A DNA stretch of 13,147 nucleotides from Acidobacteriota bacterium (GTDB lineage: Bacteria > Acidobacteriota > Vicinamibacteria > Vicinamibacterales > UBA823), in NCBI GenBank assembly GCA_002720285.1, contig PBHT01000039.1, positions 37,989 to 51,135 of the forward strand, written 5' to 3'. The number at the start of each line of letters is the position of its first letter. The first letter of the stretch is position 1. The notes below the pieces were generated by a model that saw only the letters and a list, made by a program, of their open reading frames with translations, was not told where the DNA came from and made no database searches. Shown here one piece after another: positions 1 to 7,605 of this stretch. The position numbers and the translations under genes are program-made.

Positions 1-723
1 ACACAAAAGACGCGGGCAATCCTGCTGAATTCACCCCAGAACCCAACTGGCGGCGTCCTCACCCAAGCCGATATCGAACGGATCGCGGCGATCGCACAAG
101 AGCGCGATCTGTGGGTAATCTCCGACGAGGCATATGAAGACATCGTCTTCGACGGCGAACATCATGTGAGCATAGCGTCCCTGCCGGGCATGTACGACCG
201 AACGATCTCTGTTTACACGTTTAGTAAATCGTACGCGATGACCGGCCTCCGTCTGGGTTATTTCGCGATAAAGGATCCAGCCATTGCCGACCGTATTAAG
301 AAAGTTCTTTACTATACGTGTAGCAACACTGGCACAGTTGTGCAATGGGGTGGCGTCGGCGGTTTAGAGAGCGCAAAAAATCAAGTGGAAGCTTATCGGG
401 TCGAGTTGCAGGCACGGCGCGACCTGTTCTACGAGGGCATCCGCGAATTAGGCTCCGGGGTGCTCAGCGGCGAACCTCCCAAGGGGGCGTTCTATGCGTT
501 CCTCCGGATCGATCCGGCTTGGCGCCCACCGGGCAGCACGGGAACCCCGGAATCACTCTCGTGGACATTGGTCGAGTACCTGATTAAGGAAGGTCGTATC
601 GGTTGTGTGCCTGGCGCCGATTTCGGCACGCACGGTGAAGGGTATATCAGGCTGGCCTTTGGGAAGAACCGCGACGAATTGACGGGCGCACTCGCCTCAA
701 TGAAAGCTCTGCTTAACGTGTGA
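1..723 (+). CDS. PLP-dependent aminotransferase, class I/II (5' truncated)
   Basis: The reading frame is open from the first base of the window to the TGA at 721-723, so the N-terminus lies outside. The 240 visible residues carry the class I/II aminotransferase signatures in order. NSPQNPTGG (visible residues 10-18) is the Asn-Pro-x-Gly loop. SDEAYED (41-47) supplies the Asp that pairs with the pyridine nitrogen of PLP and the neighbouring Tyr. SKSYAMTGLRLGY contains the Schiff-base lysine at visible residue 76. YIRLAFG supplies the C-terminal arginine (217) that binds the substrate carboxylate. Family members are about 390-400 residues, so roughly 150 are missing upstream. It is a cytosolic amino-group transfer enzyme of the aspartate/aromatic aminotransferase type; the exact amino acid cannot be told. 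It ends 14 bases before the convergent SDR gene. An ATG at 166 would give only a fragment lacking the NPxG loop, so it is not the true start. Confidence 0.93.
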   Translation, partial: TQKTRAILLNSPQNPTGGVLTQADIERIAAIAQERDLWVISDEAYEDIVFDGEHHVSIASLPGMYDRTISVYTFSKSYAMTGLRLGYFAIKDPAIADRIKKVLYYTCSNTGTVVQWGGVGGLESAKNQVEAYRVELQARRDLFYEGIRELGSGVLSGEPPKGAFYAFLRIDPAWRPPGSTGTPESLSWTLVEYLIKEGRIGCVPGADFGTHGEGYIRLAFGKNRDELTGALASMKALLNV

Positions 724-737
724 GCCTGAACCCAGCC

Positions 738-1478
738 TCAACGCAGGTGGCGCCCACCATCTACCCGAATTGTCTCACCCGTTACGAAATCACTTTCGAT
801 AAGCCAAAGAACAGTTTTTACGATCTCCTCATCGCCGCCCCATCGGCTTAGTGGCGTCGCACGGATGACCTCCTCTTGGACTGCCTTTCCCAGCTGAGCC
901 GGTGCACGGATGGGTCCAGGGGCGATTGAGTTAACAAGAATTTGGTCGGGTGCCAATTCGAACGCTAACGCTTCGGCCAGTGCGACTGAGCCAGCTTTAG
1001 CGACGTAATACGGCAAATAGCCCGTGTAGGTTGGTCGGCCACTTTTGGCTGTCCAATCCGAGAACATAACGATACGCCCACCTCCAGCAGCGCGCATATG
1101 CGGTACAGCTGCACGCGCACAGAGAAAGGCTGCACGGAGATCCACCGCGAGTGATCGATCCCAGTCCTCAACAGTCAGCTGGTCAAACGGTGTTTGAGTG
1201 TAGACCGAGGCCATGTGTACCAGTATGTCGAGTCGACCCAGAGCCTCAGTAGTGGCCTGCACAATTTCACCGCATGCAGAGGCTTGCGACAGATCCGCCG
1301 GTGCGATGAAGGCTTGCTGGCCATGCGCGCGAATCGCTTCTGCGGCCTGTTCAGCCTCGTGACGAGAGCGGTTGAATGAAAGCGCTACGTCCGCTCCACG
1401 TGCCGCCAACGCCTGGGCGACTACTGCACCAATTCTCTTGCCGCCGGTCACTAAAGCTGATCGACCCGTTAATTGCAT
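738..1478 (-). CDS. SDR family oxidoreductase (pteridine-reductase/FabG-like)
   Basis: A 246-residue protein, normal length for a classical short-chain dehydrogenase/reductase, which uses NAD(P)H to reduce or oxidise a carbonyl or related group. The N-terminal Rossmann motif is TGGKRIG (residues 11-17), followed by an acidic-loop equivalent PADLS (60-64), a Ser at 140 (FSDW), the catalytic YxxxK pair (Tyr157, Lys161) and the NSIAPGPI segment (183-190). The C-terminus GETIRVDGG is typical of the FabG-like group. The Arg in the cofactor loop recalls pteridine reductases (TGxxxRxG), but the loop is one residue shorter than that pattern. The start has AGGCGGA nine bases upstream. It is the last gene of the minus-strand run, 49 bases downstream of the DoxX gene. 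Substrate unknown; pteridine/dihydrofolate reduction is only one possibility. Confidence 0.9.
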   Translation of the reverse strand: MQLTGRSALVTGGKRIGAVVAQALAARGADVALSFNRSRHEAEQAAEAIRAHGQQAFIAPADLSQASACGEIVQATTEALGRLDILVHMASVYTQTPFDQLTVEDWDRSLAVDLRAAFLCARAAVPHMRAAGGGRIVMFSDWTAKSGRPTYTGYLPYYVAKAGSVALAEALAFELAPDQILVNSIAPGPIRAPAQLGKAVQEEVIRATPLSRWGGDEEIVKTVLWLIESDFVTGETIRVDGGRHLR

Positions 1479-1527
1479 GGTGGAAGATCCGCCTAAAGAT
1501 ACGAGAGTGTTGAGGGCGCGCTACACC

Positions 1528-1992
1528 TTAATCCCGACGTGATCGCCCTTGGGCGGACTTCGCCGACTTGCCAGCGTACCCGTCGAACGACAACACGCTA
1601 GGTCCGGTCAGCATTAAGCAAAACAAAGCAACGAGTAAGATGAGCGAATACTCGAAGCCGTGTCCGACACCCGGTTCGAGAGACCAATTCAGGAAGAAGC
1701 CATATGGCCAGTGCACTTTCCAAATCGCTACAGCCATAATGACCGCCAGGAGCGCGCTCATTAGGCGCGTGAAGGCGCCAATAAAAAGCGCTATGCCACC
1801 ACCCAGTTCAACAATACCTACCGTAACGGCAAGTAAGGGCGCTGGTTGCAAACCTACTAACGCGAATAAAGCAACGGTGTCCTCCGGACTAGTGCCGCCC
1901 CACATCGGCCCAAACAACTTCGGCACTCCGTGTGCAACAAAGACCACTCCAACAGTTAACCGGAGTAGGGTCACGCCCCACGCTTGCATCAT
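1528..1992 (-). CDS. DoxX family membrane protein
   Basis: A 154-residue integral membrane protein with four hydrophobic segments (about residues 7-27, 50-72, 75-93 and 112-132), the usual DoxX architecture. The N-terminal RLTVGVVFVAHGVPKLFG segment with its conserved H-G-x-x-K-L-F is characteristic of the family, as is the IVELGGGIALFIGAFTR stretch at the second and third helices. DoxX proteins sit in the inner membrane; the founding member is a thiosulfate:quinone oxidoreductase subunit, but most members, including this one, have no assigned reaction. The start has GGGAG five bases upstream; a second ATG immediately follows, so the start may be one codon later. It lies between a thioesterase gene and an SDR gene on the same strand, 49 bases before the SDR. 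The tail after residue 140 is basic and probably cytoplasmic. Confidence 0.88.
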   Translation of the reverse strand: MMQAWGVTLLRLTVGVVFVAHGVPKLFGPMWGGTSPEDTVALFALVGLQPAPLLAVTVGIVELGGGIALFIGAFTRLMSALLAVIMAVAIWKVHWPYGFFLNWSLEPGVGHGFEYSLILLVALFCLMLTGPSVLSFDGYAGKSAKSAQGRSRRD

Positions 1993-2138
1993 GGACTCTC
2001 CCGTCGATCAGAGAAACTCGGCCCCTAGACAACCGCTGAAACACCGCTCGTTTCGCTGCCGTAGAGCGATTATGCCAATTGTGTCATTGTTTGCGTGCTC
2101 TTCTATTGAGAATTTCTGAGACATTTGAGCGGTTGTTC
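1993..2138. other. intercistronic spacer with long-range 9-bp inverted repeat
   Basis: No credible gene is visible in these 146 bases between the thioesterase stop and the DoxX start. It is the longest gap inside the minus-strand run. It contains ACAACCGCT at 2029-2037 and its exact complement AGCGGTTGT at 2128-2136, which could pair in the transcript around a loop of about 90 bases. There is no U-tract next to it, so it is not a standard terminator. A promoter for doxX could sit here but none is clear. Confidence 0.35.
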
Positions 2139-2624
2139 CTAGAAACTCCATCCAGTTTTCCTAATTGGATTAGGCGTGCGACGATCATTGCGCTGTGCGA
2201 TAACCAATCCGTCCATCCGCTTAAGCAGCCCACGGAGCTTAGCCGGAAGCTCGGTACCTTTAAAGGTCCTTTGCCGGATGCAGGCAACCCGATAAGACCC
2301 TTCGCAAACCAGCTTGCGTGAGTCGACTTTCCGTGCCTCGAACCGGTATGAAATCCGACGCATAGTGATCGATTCAATAGCAATCCCAATTTCGAGCATC
2401 TCTTCAGCGCGTGCCGGTGCGCGAAACTTGCATGAAACATCGACACGAGGCATGAGAATGCCAAAATCTTTCATGAGTTCCATACGGGTTCTGCCAAGCG
2501 CTCGAAACAGCTCGTCCTCCGCTTCCTCGAAAAACCGAAGAAAGTTGCCAAACCACACCACTCCAGCGGCATCGGTATCGGCCCAATGAACCCGAATATT
2601 GACCCTAAAAAAGCTATTAGCCAC
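2139..2624 (-). CDS. acyl-CoA thioesterase, 4-hydroxybenzoyl-CoA thioesterase/YbgC family
   Basis: A 161-residue single hotdog-fold thioesterase, which hydrolyses the thioester of an acyl-CoA to free acid and CoA in the cytosol. The family signature is at residues 13-33: HWADTDAAGVVWFGNFLRFFE. It holds the DxDxxGxVxxxxYL-type motif with the catalytic Asp (Asp18) and the long helix that follows. The strands expected after it are visible, for example IGIAIESITMRRISYRFEA and KLVCEGSYRVACI. The length is a little over the usual 130-145 residues because of a basic C-terminal tail. The start is GTG (2622-2624) with a weak GAGG ten bases upstream. It follows the cyclase-family lipoprotein by 31 bases, suggesting co-transcription. 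No tol-pal genes are nearby, so a Tol-Pal-linked YbgC role is not supported; the substrate is unknown. Confidence 0.88.
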   Translation of the reverse strand: MANSFFRVNIRVHWADTDAAGVVWFGNFLRFFEEAEDELFRALGRTRMELMKDFGILMPRVDVSCKFRAPARAEEMLEIGIAIESITMRRISYRFEARKVDSRKLVCEGSYRVACIRQRTFKGTELPAKLRGLLKRMDGLVIAQRNDRRTPNPIRKTGWSF

Positions 2625-2655
2625 TTTTCAACCGCCTCATGCGAGGAACCAGTTC

Positions 2656-3528
2656 TTACGATGCCGGAACCAGTGCGATGGCACGTACTGGACTGCCGGA
2701 ACCGTGCTCAATCTTGAGCGGGGTCGCGATGATCACAGCACCAGTGGCTGGGAGTTGATCAACGTTGGCGAGTTGGGTCAGTCCGTACTTGCCAGCCCCA
2801 TGCATCGTAAAGTGATTCGGAAATGGTGGATCAGCAATCGCACCCACCGCCGCGTCTGTACCGACGGCTTCTGTGCCAACTCCGAGGATGTTGCGCTGGG
2901 TCGTGAGGAACGTCGCCGATTCGAGTCCGAAGCCAGGGTAGTGCGCCATACCGGAGTCATCCGCGTTGAAGAACAGCTCGCCATCACTGGCACGCGCACC
3001 CCATCCGGTTTTGAGAATCACCCATGCGCCCTCTGGGATTCGGCCGTTCTCGGCTTCCCAACTTTCGATCGTCTCTTGGGTCGCCACGAAGTCAGCATTA
3101 TCCGAGACTGCAGCAGTAACGTCGATCACAACAGCTGGACCGATAAATTCGTCGGCATTAAGCACGTCCACACAGGGTAGATCACGCCCAGAAATCCAGT
3201 GGCACGGCGCATCGAAATGGGTGCCAACATGCTCCCCGATTTCCATCCAGTTCCAATACCAGCCTGGTCCATCGGCATCGAAGTTAGAGATCAGATGCGG
3301 CGTAAACCCAGGCGTATTCGCAAGCGGTGGTGGAAGCTGGATAATGGGAGTTTCCGCATTAAGAGGTTGCGTAAGGTCGACGACTTGCACTAACCCCGAA
3401 GCAAGGCCGGCGACTAGGCCGGTAAGCGGCTCTGGCTTCGGTGTTGACTCGGGCTCCTGGGCCGGGCTACAAGCCGCAAGCGTCGCGGCTAAAAGGACCG
3501 CTGTCACAAGGCGACATACTGTGTACAT
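2656..3528 (-). CDS. cyclase family lipoprotein (kynurenine-formamidase-like)
   Basis: A 290-residue secreted lipoprotein of the cyclase/arylformamidase family, metal-dependent hydrolases that include bacterial kynurenine formamidase. The metal-binding motif HxGTHxDxPxH is complete: His100, Gly102, Thr103, His104, Asp106, Pro108 and His110 (HVGTHFDAPCH). QVVDLTQPL near residue 48 is the usual first strand. The N-terminus is a lipoprotein signal with lipobox LAAC, making Cys20 the lipidated residue, followed by a Pro/Glu-rich linker. I chose the ATG at 3526-3528 because AAAGGAG lies seven bases upstream. An upstream in-frame ATG at 3562-3564 would add 12 residues ahead of the signal and falls inside the likely -10 box. 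Family enzymes are usually cytosolic, so a membrane-anchored copy acting in the periplasm or outside is unusual. It heads the minus-strand run. Substrate not determinable. Confidence 0.9.
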   Translation of the reverse strand: MYTVCRLVTAVLLAATLAACSPAQEPESTPKPEPLTGLVAGLASGLVQVVDLTQPLNAETPIIQLPPPLANTPGFTPHLISNFDADGPGWYWNWMEIGEHVGTHFDAPCHWISGRDLPCVDVLNADEFIGPAVVIDVTAAVSDNADFVATQETIESWEAENGRIPEGAWVILKTGWGARASDGELFFNADDSGMAHYPGFGLESATFLTTQRNILGVGTEAVGTDAAVGAIADPPFPNHFTMHGAGKYGLTQLANVDQLPATGAVIIATPLKIEHGSGSPVRAIALVPAS

Positions 3529-3559
3529 TTGAATACTCCTTTCAGTAGAAAACACGCGG

Positions 3560-3565
3560 ATCATA
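3560..3565 (-). promoter_or_regulatory. probable -10 box for the cyclase lipoprotein gene
   Basis: On the minus strand this reads TATGAT, five of six matches to the sigma-70 -10 consensus. Transcription from it would start near 3553, giving a leader of about 25 bases that includes the AAAGGAG ribosome site of the cyclase gene. No good -35 hexamer is present at 16-18 bases, so the call is tentative. Confidence 0.35.
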
Positions 3566-3697
3566 CTCGATAGAGCAAAGACTTAGACTTACGACTCTCA
3601 GTCGGTCAGGCCGAGGACCAAATTGCCAACAACGTTTCCCCAGGTCTTAGGCCCGGTTTGAGGACACCAGGTTCGAGAATTCTGTATCCTTACGGAC

Positions 3698-3808
3698 ATG
3701 TTCGGTCTCCCCTGGTCAAGTCTCATCGTTCTCATTGCTATCCCCCTAGCCATCATCGTCTGGCAGTATTACATCTGCTGGCAGATTAAGTCAGGGCGAC
3801 GGGATTAG
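3698..3808 (+). CDS. small single-pass membrane peptide, probable symporter accessory protein
   Basis: A 36-residue ORF beginning MFGLPWSSLIVLIAIPLAII and ending in KSGRRD, with ATG at 3698-3700 and TAG at 3806-3808. It has one hydrophobic segment (about residues 8-29) containing aromatic residues (WQYYICW) and a basic tail, consistent with one inner-membrane helix and a cytoplasmic C-terminus. Only the codon CAT separates its stop from the ATG of the sodium:solute symporter, and both are in the same frame, so the two are almost certainly co-translated. Very short membrane proteins encoded immediately upstream of SSS-family transporters are a known pattern, annotated in some databases as symporter small accessory proteins; membership here is by length, position and composition, not by a search. 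The ribosome site is weak. It is too short for ordinary gene calling. Confidence 0.72.
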   Translation: MFGLPWSSLIVLIAIPLAIIVWQYYICWQIKSGRRD

Positions 3809-3811
3809 CAT

Positions 3812-5290
3812 ATGACTCCATCTGCGATCGGCCTACTCATTTTCGGGGCCTACCTTGTGGCTATCGTCGCGATCGGCATTGTGTCCGGTCGGCAACAGAA
3901 GAACGAGGCTGACCTGTGGGTTGCAGGACGCCGGTTCGGCACGACCATCATGACGCTCGGCATGATGGCAGCCATCATGCACGGTGGCTCCATACTGAGC
4001 GGGGTAGCTTTCGCCGGAGCGTTCGGAGGTGTCGCAATCTTGCCCCTGATGAGCTTTGCCTTGGGCTTTCTTGTCATCCTCCTCTTCTTTGCTAGAAAGC
4101 TTCGCGAGATCGGCGCGTGCACGCTGCCCGACTACATGGGTGAACGGTTTGATAGCCATGCGCTCCGAGCGTTCAGCGCGTTTGTCATCGCAGCTTCCAG
4201 CATCGTATACCTCATCGCACAAATCCTTGGGATGGGGCTGATCCTCGAGGGCCTGCTCGGCTTCCGGCTGGAGTGGTCGATGGTGATCGGCACGGCACTG
4301 TTCATCTTCTATGTGGCTCTCGGCGGAATGCTGGCCATCATCTGGACAAACATCCTGCAGTTCATGTTCATGTGGGTCGGTCTCATCATCATGATGCCGG
4401 CTGTGTACAAGGCAGCAGGCGGTTTCACAACAGTAATGCAGAACGTCGAACAAGTTGCTCCCGGATGGACTTCGGTCACGGGGACGTCGTGGAGCTGGGG
4501 GTATCTGCTATCCTGGTGGCTCGTCTGGTTCGTCGCCTACTCCACGCGTTTGGAGCTGCTAACTAAAGTTTTCATAGCACGTGATTCAAAGGCCGCTCGT
4601 TACGCCCTGCCGACCACGTGCCTACTCGTCTGCATTTTCATACTCTACGGTAACCTTTACCTTGGCGGTGCAGCGCGAATCCTTGTTTGGGACCAGATCG
4701 CTGTTCCCGATCAAGCGTTTCCTGCACTCTCAGCGAGTGTCCTTGGCCCACTCGCATCGGCAGTCGCACTAACTGGCATCGCCAGCGCCGCCATGTCAAC
4801 GACCGACTCGCTGCTACTACTCTCGGGGGCCGCTGTCGCACGCGACTTTCTGCGAAAATCGATTCACGAGCCACGCGGCATCGTCCGAGACGAAAGCTAC
4901 TATCTGCGCGTGTCGCGGCTAACCATCGTCGTAATTGGCGCCGTCTCACTCGCTGCCGCGCTCAATACCCCAGTGCTAATTCTGGCTATTGTCTCGTATG
5001 CGGTTGCCATGGTCGGGGCCACTTTTTTCTTCCCACTGCTTTTCGGATTGACCTCCCCACGCACGACGCCTGCGGCCGCAGCCGCCTCAGCGATCGGCGG
5101 CTTAGCGATTACCACCGTGTGGACTGGTTTCACCCTCGCTGAGGTCCCTTGGGCCGTTACCGTTCACCCTATCGTCCCCGGGATGGCGCTGAGTCTCGCA
5201 CTAATCGTCGGCCTAACACCGATCACGTCTCCGGCGCCTACGCGTGTGCTAGAGCGATTCTTCGCAACATCCCATGACAGTCAAAACTGA
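3812..5290 (+). CDS. sodium:solute symporter (SSS family)
   Basis: A 492-residue polytopic inner-membrane protein that imports a solute using the sodium gradient. It begins with GLLIFGAYLVAIVAIGIVSG, the usual first helix of the family, followed by a loop with ADLWVAGRRFG, matching the SSS pattern before helix 2. The later segment ASAAMSTTDSLLLLSGA (about residues 327-343) is the helix with the Ser/Thr residues that form the second sodium site, one of the best family markers. GGMLAIIWTNILQFMFMW matches the helix that usually reads GG-x-x-A-x-x-x-T-D-x-x-Q; here Asn replaces the usual Asp. About 12-13 hydrophobic segments can be counted, matching the LeuT-fold count. The length is normal. A 36-residue membrane peptide gene sits three bases upstream. 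Substrate cannot be assigned; SSS members carry proline, pantothenate, acetate, sugars and others. The gene converges on glycerol kinase. Confidence 0.93.
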   Translation: MTPSAIGLLIFGAYLVAIVAIGIVSGRQQKNEADLWVAGRRFGTTIMTLGMMAAIMHGGSILSGVAFAGAFGGVAILPLMSFALGFLVILLFFARKLREIGACTLPDYMGERFDSHALRAFSAFVIAASSIVYLIAQILGMGLILEGLLGFRLEWSMVIGTALFIFYVALGGMLAIIWTNILQFMFMWVGLIIMMPAVYKAAGGFTTVMQNVEQVAPGWTSVTGTSWSWGYLLSWWLVWFVAYSTRLELLTKVFIARDSKAARYALPTTCLLVCIFILYGNLYLGGAARILVWDQIAVPDQAFPALSASVLGPLASAVALTGIASAAMSTTDSLLLLSGAAVARDFLRKSIHEPRGIVRDESYYLRVSRLTIVVIGAVSLAAALNTPVLILAIVSYAVAMVGATFFFPLLFGLTSPRTTPAAAAASAIGGLAITTVWTGFTLAEVPWAVTVHPIVPGMALSLALIVGLTPITSPAPTRVLERFFATSHDSQN

Positions 5291-5349
5291 ATCGAAGGTC
5301 TGAAAGGGGATGACAACTAGAGGACTAGACCACAGTTTGGTAAAGGGAG
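5291..5349. other. convergent gap, symporter and glpK ends
   Basis: The 59 bases between the two converging stop codons contain a weak CTAG-AGGA-CTAG hairpin and outer GGTCT/AGACC arms, but no GC-rich stem followed by a T-run. I cannot support an intrinsic terminator on either strand. Confidence 0.3.
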
Positions 5350-6849
5350 TCACCCGGAGGTGTTCTCACCGGCCGCACGCACGTGGGCGACAGCTCGTGC
5401 CCAAATCGCATACAGCTTGTCTCGTTCATGGGCGACCATGGCTGGTTGGAACATTCGATCGCGACGTCTCACACCGCGCAGAGCCTCAGGGCTGTCCCAA
5501 AAGCCGACACCGAGGCCAGCCAGAAATGCCGCACCAGATGCGGTGGTTTCAAGCACCGTCGGCCTGTTCACCTGGACGCCTAATATATCCGCTTGAAATT
5601 GCATCAAGAAATTATTCGCTGCAGCACCACCATCGACCCGTAGCTCCTCAATCGTCACTCCTGAATCAGCCATAGCGTTGACAACATCGCGCGTCTGATA
5701 TGCCAGGCTCTCTAGGGTGGCCCGTATGATGTGTTTGCGGTTCACGCCTCTGGTCAGACCAACAATCGCACCACGTGCGTTCATGTCCCAGTGAGGCGCG
5801 CCCAGCCCGGTGAAAGCGGGTACGACCGTGACACCATGGGTGTCAGTTAAACTGGTCGCAATCGACTCAGTGTCAGCCGCTGATTCGATTAAGCCAAGTT
5901 CGTCACGCAGCCATTGGATTGCTGCACCAGCTACAAAGATTGATCCTTCTAGGGCATACACCGCCTGCCCCATGGAGTCACAGCAAAGTGTGGTCAACAG
6001 CCCGTCACGAACCGGCGGCCGCTGCGACCCCATGTTCATAACCACGAAGCAGCCGGTCCCGTAAGTGTTCTTCGCCATCCCCGGCTCCCAACACCCTTGG
6101 CCATAGAGAGCCGCCTGCTGGTCGCCTGCAATGCCGGCGATCGGCACACCGTCAGGAATTCCATCGTGTTGGCAAGTCACGCCAAACACGCCGCTACTGG
6201 GCTTCACCGGTGGCAACATCGCTGCGGGAACATCCAGCATCTCAAGTAGGGTCGGGTCCCACTGCCGATCGTGGATATTGTAGAGAAGGGTCCGCGACGC
6301 ATTGGTCGGGTCGGTAGCCCAAGCACCACCGGTCAACTTCCACAATAACCACGTATCGATGGTGCCGAACAGTAATTCGCCATCGCGCGCCTTCGCACGT
6401 GCCTCTGGATATCGATCAAGGATCCACTTAACTTTCGTACCAGAAAAGTAAGCGTCAATAACCAGACCCGTCCGCTCACGCACAGTCTTGGAAGAGCCAT
6501 CTTGAATTAGTTCTTCGCAGATCCCTGCAGTTTGACGGCTTTGCCACACGATTGCTGGATGAATTGGGTTGCCGGTTTGTCGCTCCCAGACGACCGTCGT
6601 CTCACGTTGATTTGTAATACCAATCCCCTTAAGCTCGTTCGGCTGTACGCTCGCCTCCGCCAAAGCTTCGGACATCACACGCCGACTAACACGCCATATC
6701 TCTTCAGGGTCGTGTTCGACCCAACCCGGCTCAGGATAGGACTGTGTGAACTCAGAGTAGGCACGACTCACGATGAAGCCGTCGTGAAAAAAGACGAGTG
6801 CTGTACTTCCGGTCGTGCCTTGATCAAGCGCGAGAATAGCGTCGGGCAT
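5350..6849 (-). CDS. glpK: glycerol kinase
   Basis: A 499-residue FGGY-family kinase that phosphorylates glycerol to sn-glycerol 3-phosphate with ATP in the cytosol. The match runs the whole length. [10 protein letters not shown] (6-15) is the N-terminal phosphate-binding loop. [11 protein letters not shown] contains the Arg-Glu pair that binds glycerol. [12 protein letters not shown] and [14 protein letters not shown] are FGGY hallmarks. [13 protein letters not shown] carries the catalytic Asp, followed by [27 protein letters not shown] is the C-terminal ATP-domain signature. The length equals the usual 495-505. I chose ATG at 6847-6849, with GGAG eight bases upstream; a GTG at 6858 overlaps that ribosome site. 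No glpF or glpD lies in the window. The gene follows a lipoprotein gene on the same strand by 72 bases, so they may share a transcript. Confidence 0.96.
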   Translation of the reverse strand: MPDAILALDQGTTGSTALVFFHDGFIVSRAYSEFTQSYPEPGWVEHDPEEIWRVSRRVMSEALAEASVQPNELKGIGITNQRETTVVWERQTGNPIHPAIVWQSRQTAGICEELIQDGSSKTVRERTGLVIDAYFSGTKVKWILDRYPEARAKARDGELLFGTIDTWLLWKLTGGAWATDPTNASRTLLYNIHDRQWDPTLLEMLDVPAAMLPPVKPSSGVFGVTCQHDGIPDGVPIAGIAGDQQAALYGQGCWEPGMAKNTYGTGCFVVMNMGSQRPPVRDGLLTTLCCDSMGQAVYALEGSIFVAGAAIQWLRDELGLIESAADTESIATSLTDTHGVTVVPAFTGLGAPHWDMNARGAIVGLTRGVNRKHIIRATLESLAYQTRDVVNAMADSGVTIEELRVDGGAAANNFLMQFQADILGVQVNRPTVLETTASGAAFLAGLGVGFWDSPEALRGVRRRDRMFQPAMVAHERDKLYAIWARAVAHVRAAGENTSG

Positions 6850-6921
6850 GCGCGTCACTCCACTGCGGACCGTTGAATTGAAGGCCAGACCACCAGAAGG
6901 CAGGCAAAACGGGGTGGCTGG

Positions 6922-7428
6922 TCAGGAAATCTCTGCTTCACCTGAGACCGTGATCGTTTTCCGGCCACCGAATTCCTCAACTTTGGGACCAACGAGTTTC
7001 TCACCGTTCTCGCCGTAGGCTTCGAGGACAGCTGAAGGTTGTGAAGCACCACTCGGTCGCATCTCAAAGCTTAACCGAATCAGTGCGTGACCCATTGGCC
7101 ATTCGTTGACCGACATCTCGAATGTGAAAGCCCCATGATCAATTTCGATTTGTCCGGTCTCGTAGCCATCGTAATCACCGTTATCGAAACCGTCGTGCTT
7201 CACCTCATAGGAGATCAACGCACCGTTAGGCAAGGTGCCGCTGCCAATAACACTTAAGACAGAATTCTCAATCGTGGCCGAATCAATGACGAAGTCTGCA
7301 CCACCCTTGGGAGTCTTCACCTTAGATTCTACTGTCGTCGAACCAAGCTCAGCGTCACCGACAGTGTCAAGTGATTCACTGCAACTAATAGGTAAAAAAC
7401 AGATCAAAAATAAAGCGTATCGGAACAT
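6922..7428 (-). CDS. hypothetical lipoprotein
   Basis: I do not recognise this 168-residue protein. It begins MFRYALFLICFLPISCSES, a short lipoprotein-type signal with Cys16 as the likely lipidated residue; the lipobox (P-I-S-C) is imperfect. The rest is rich in short alternating hydrophobic stretches, Gly, Asp and Thr, suggesting an all-beta, Ig-like fold. A Tyr/Asp/Gly segment (HDGFDNGDYDGYETG, near residues 78-92) could be a calcium-type loop, which is inference. It ends with a TITVSGEAEIS strand. The start was set at 7426-7428 because GGAG stands six bases upstream; longer forms would put charged residues before the signal. It is transcribed toward glpK with a 72-base gap and shares a divergent spacer with the tandem YjbQ-like gene. 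Confidence 0.72.
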   Translation of the reverse strand: MFRYALFLICFLPISCSESLDTVGDAELGSTTVESKVKTPKGGADFVIDSATIENSVLSVIGSGTLPNGALISYEVKHDGFDNGDYDGYETGQIEIDHGAFTFEMSVNEWPMGHALIRLSFEMRPSGASQPSAVLEAYGENGEKLVGPKVEEFGGRKTITVSGEAEIS

Positions 7429-7495
7429 GTTGCACTCCATGACAGTGTGGCACCGGCTAACATCTCGTAACCCTCGCGTTAAACCAACCAGCACA

Positions 7496-7514
7496 ATCTA
7501 GCACGGTGCTAAAT
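7496..7514. promoter_or_regulatory. palindrome in divergent spacer, possible operator
   Basis: TAGCAC-G-GTGCTA (7499-7511) is a perfect 6+6 bp inverted repeat around one base. After one mismatch on each side the symmetry continues with AT...AT. It lies between the divergent lipoprotein/glpK genes and the YjbQ-like gene, where a repressor could control both. No convincing -35/-10 pair could be placed around it, and the regulator is unknown. Confidence 0.35.
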
Positions 7515-7605
7515 GACGACTTGCGCTTGATTAGAGAAAACCCATGGGGTGACGTTTCGCACAAAGCCGGTTAGACTTAACTCTGGACTAGGCCATATTA
7601 CGGCA

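Noticed and set aside
1568..2119. 183-codon plus-strand ORF over the DoxX gene
   Set aside because: Fully antisense to a well-supported DoxX gene; the composition shows no family features and no ribosome site fits.
2084..2464. 126-codon minus-strand ORF in another frame of the thioesterase
   Set aside because: The other frame encodes a clear hotdog thioesterase; this one is Cys/His-rich out-of-frame noise.
2599..3532. Plus-strand ORFs (2599-3180 and 2966-3532) over the cyclase gene
   Set aside because: Antisense shadows of a gene with intact metal motif and lipoprotein signal; their translations show no recognisable domain.
3669..3690. GGTTCGAGAATTC resembling a tRNA T-arm
   Set aside because: The flanking 5-base arms do not pair and no anticodon or acceptor stem lies upstream. 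A similar GGTTCGAG near 1672 is inside the DoxX coding region.
3833..4453. 206-codon minus-strand ORF inside the symporter gene
   Set aside because: Its translation is an Asp/His/Glu-rich mirror of hydrophobic transmembrane codons, a common antisense artefact.
4687..5142. 151-codon plus-strand ORF in a second frame of the symporter
   Set aside because: Arg-rich out-of-frame product; the symporter frame is continuous with its sodium-site motif.
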